The notes under the pieces are model-generated. The model saw nothing but the letters and a program-made list of their open reading frames with translations. It was not told where the DNA came from and ran no database searches. Below are positions 32,692 to 33,091 of a stretch of 33,091 bases of DNA, piece by piece (the stretch's first letter is position 1; each line of letters starts with the position of its first letter). Origin of the DNA: an uncultured Prevotella sp. Lineage in GTDB: Bacteria > Bacteroidota > Bacteroidia > Bacteroidales > Bacteroidaceae. The stretch is taken from NCBI GenBank assembly GCA_946999025.1, contig CAMQBP010000002.1, positions 1 to 33,091 of the forward strand, written 5' to 3'. The translations under genes were made by a program, and so were the position numbers.

Positions 32692-33091
32692 ATGAGAATC
32701 GTATGTGGCCTTGACGTGTACAAAGATAGCATTTATCTTTGTATTTTAAGCAGCACGGGCGAAATTATTGAGACAGTTTTTGGTGTGTTGACCCTCGATC
32801 TGTACGAAATGCGTGATTTGTTGCTTAAATATCATGTACAGGAAGTCGGGATGGAAAGCACGAGTGTTTATTGGATTCCCGTATGGTGCGTGCTTGAGCC
32901 GCACTTCCGCCAGAAGCTCATCAACCCTTATTTCATCAAGCAGCTTCCCGGACACAAGAGCGATGTCAAGGATGCCCAATGGATAGCGGAGTGCATGCTC
33001 AAGGAACTGGTCCGTGGAAGTTTCGTCCCGCTGGAGCGCATCCAACAGCTGCGGCAGTACGACCGTCGCATCTACGACCTTGATGACGAGA
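32692..33091 (+). CDS. IS110-family transposase, N-terminal part (cut by window end)
   Basis: About 133 residues are visible before the sequence ends. The RuvC-like DEDD catalytic domain of IS110 transposases is recognisable: D8 in CGLDVYKDS, E55 in VGMESTSVYW, and D91 and D94 in KSDVKDAQWIA. The motif order and spacing are normal and no stop or frameshift is seen, so the visible part looks intact. The C-terminal Tnp domain with its conserved serine lies outside the window. It is the only insertion sequence gene seen here. Confidence 0.93.
   Translation, partial: MRIVCGLDVYKDSIYLCILSSTGEIIETVFGVLTLDLYEMRDLLLKYHVQEVGMESTSVYWIPVWCVLEPHFRQKLINPYFIKQLPGHKSDVKDAQWIAECMLKELVRGSFVPLERIQQLRQYDRRIYDLDDE

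Overview
The window comes from a Bacteroidota chromosome, most likely a Prevotella-type (Prevotellaceae) genome. The evidence is a SusC/SusD pair, the Bacteroidota-style exbB-exbD-exbD-tonB-phosphate-binding-protein-TPR cluster, a 635-residue LptF/LptG permease, many promoters matching the Bacteroidota -7 box TANNTTTG, weak Shine-Dalgarno signals, and repeat-rich spacers. Base composition is moderate. No rRNA, tRNA or CRISPR array was seen.

Layout, left to right. Positions 1-735 are a gene-free, repeat-bearing spacer. Plus-strand housekeeping genes follow: lptF/lptG-type permease, ribBA and an aspartate-type aminotransferase. Next is the six-gene TonB energising cluster (5406-10856), ended by a terminator and facing a small 8Fe-8S ferredoxin gene on the minus strand. 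Plus-strand hpt-adk, obg, a PgeF/YfiH-type gene and an M23 peptidase gene with two peptidase-fold copies come after it.

The most interesting region is a six-gene minus-strand operon from 26458 down to 16386. In order of transcription it reads SusC, SusD, a lipoprotein resembling the putative zinc metallopeptidase family, a subtilisin-fold protein, a two-DTG aspartyl protease with PDZ domain, and a thioredoxin fused to a degenerate copy of that aspartyl protease. Three of its four protease-fold products lack their catalytic residues. The subtilase has lost Asp, His and Ser, the metallopeptidase-like lipoprotein has no HExxH, and the thioredoxin fusion has lost its DTG motifs. All six products carry export signals. 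My inference is a peptide or protein capture and uptake system that uses pseudoproteases as binding modules around a SusCD transporter, powered by the TonB cluster in the same window. I do not know a named precedent for this combination.

To the right lie a spacer with several tandem-repeat types, a stand-alone AICAR transformylase with a small basic protein, a small plus-strand gene of unknown function, rplS with a clear terminator, and a tightly overlapping pabA-pabB-pabC operon. The window ends inside an IS110-family transposase, whose upstream non-coding end could encode a bridge RNA.
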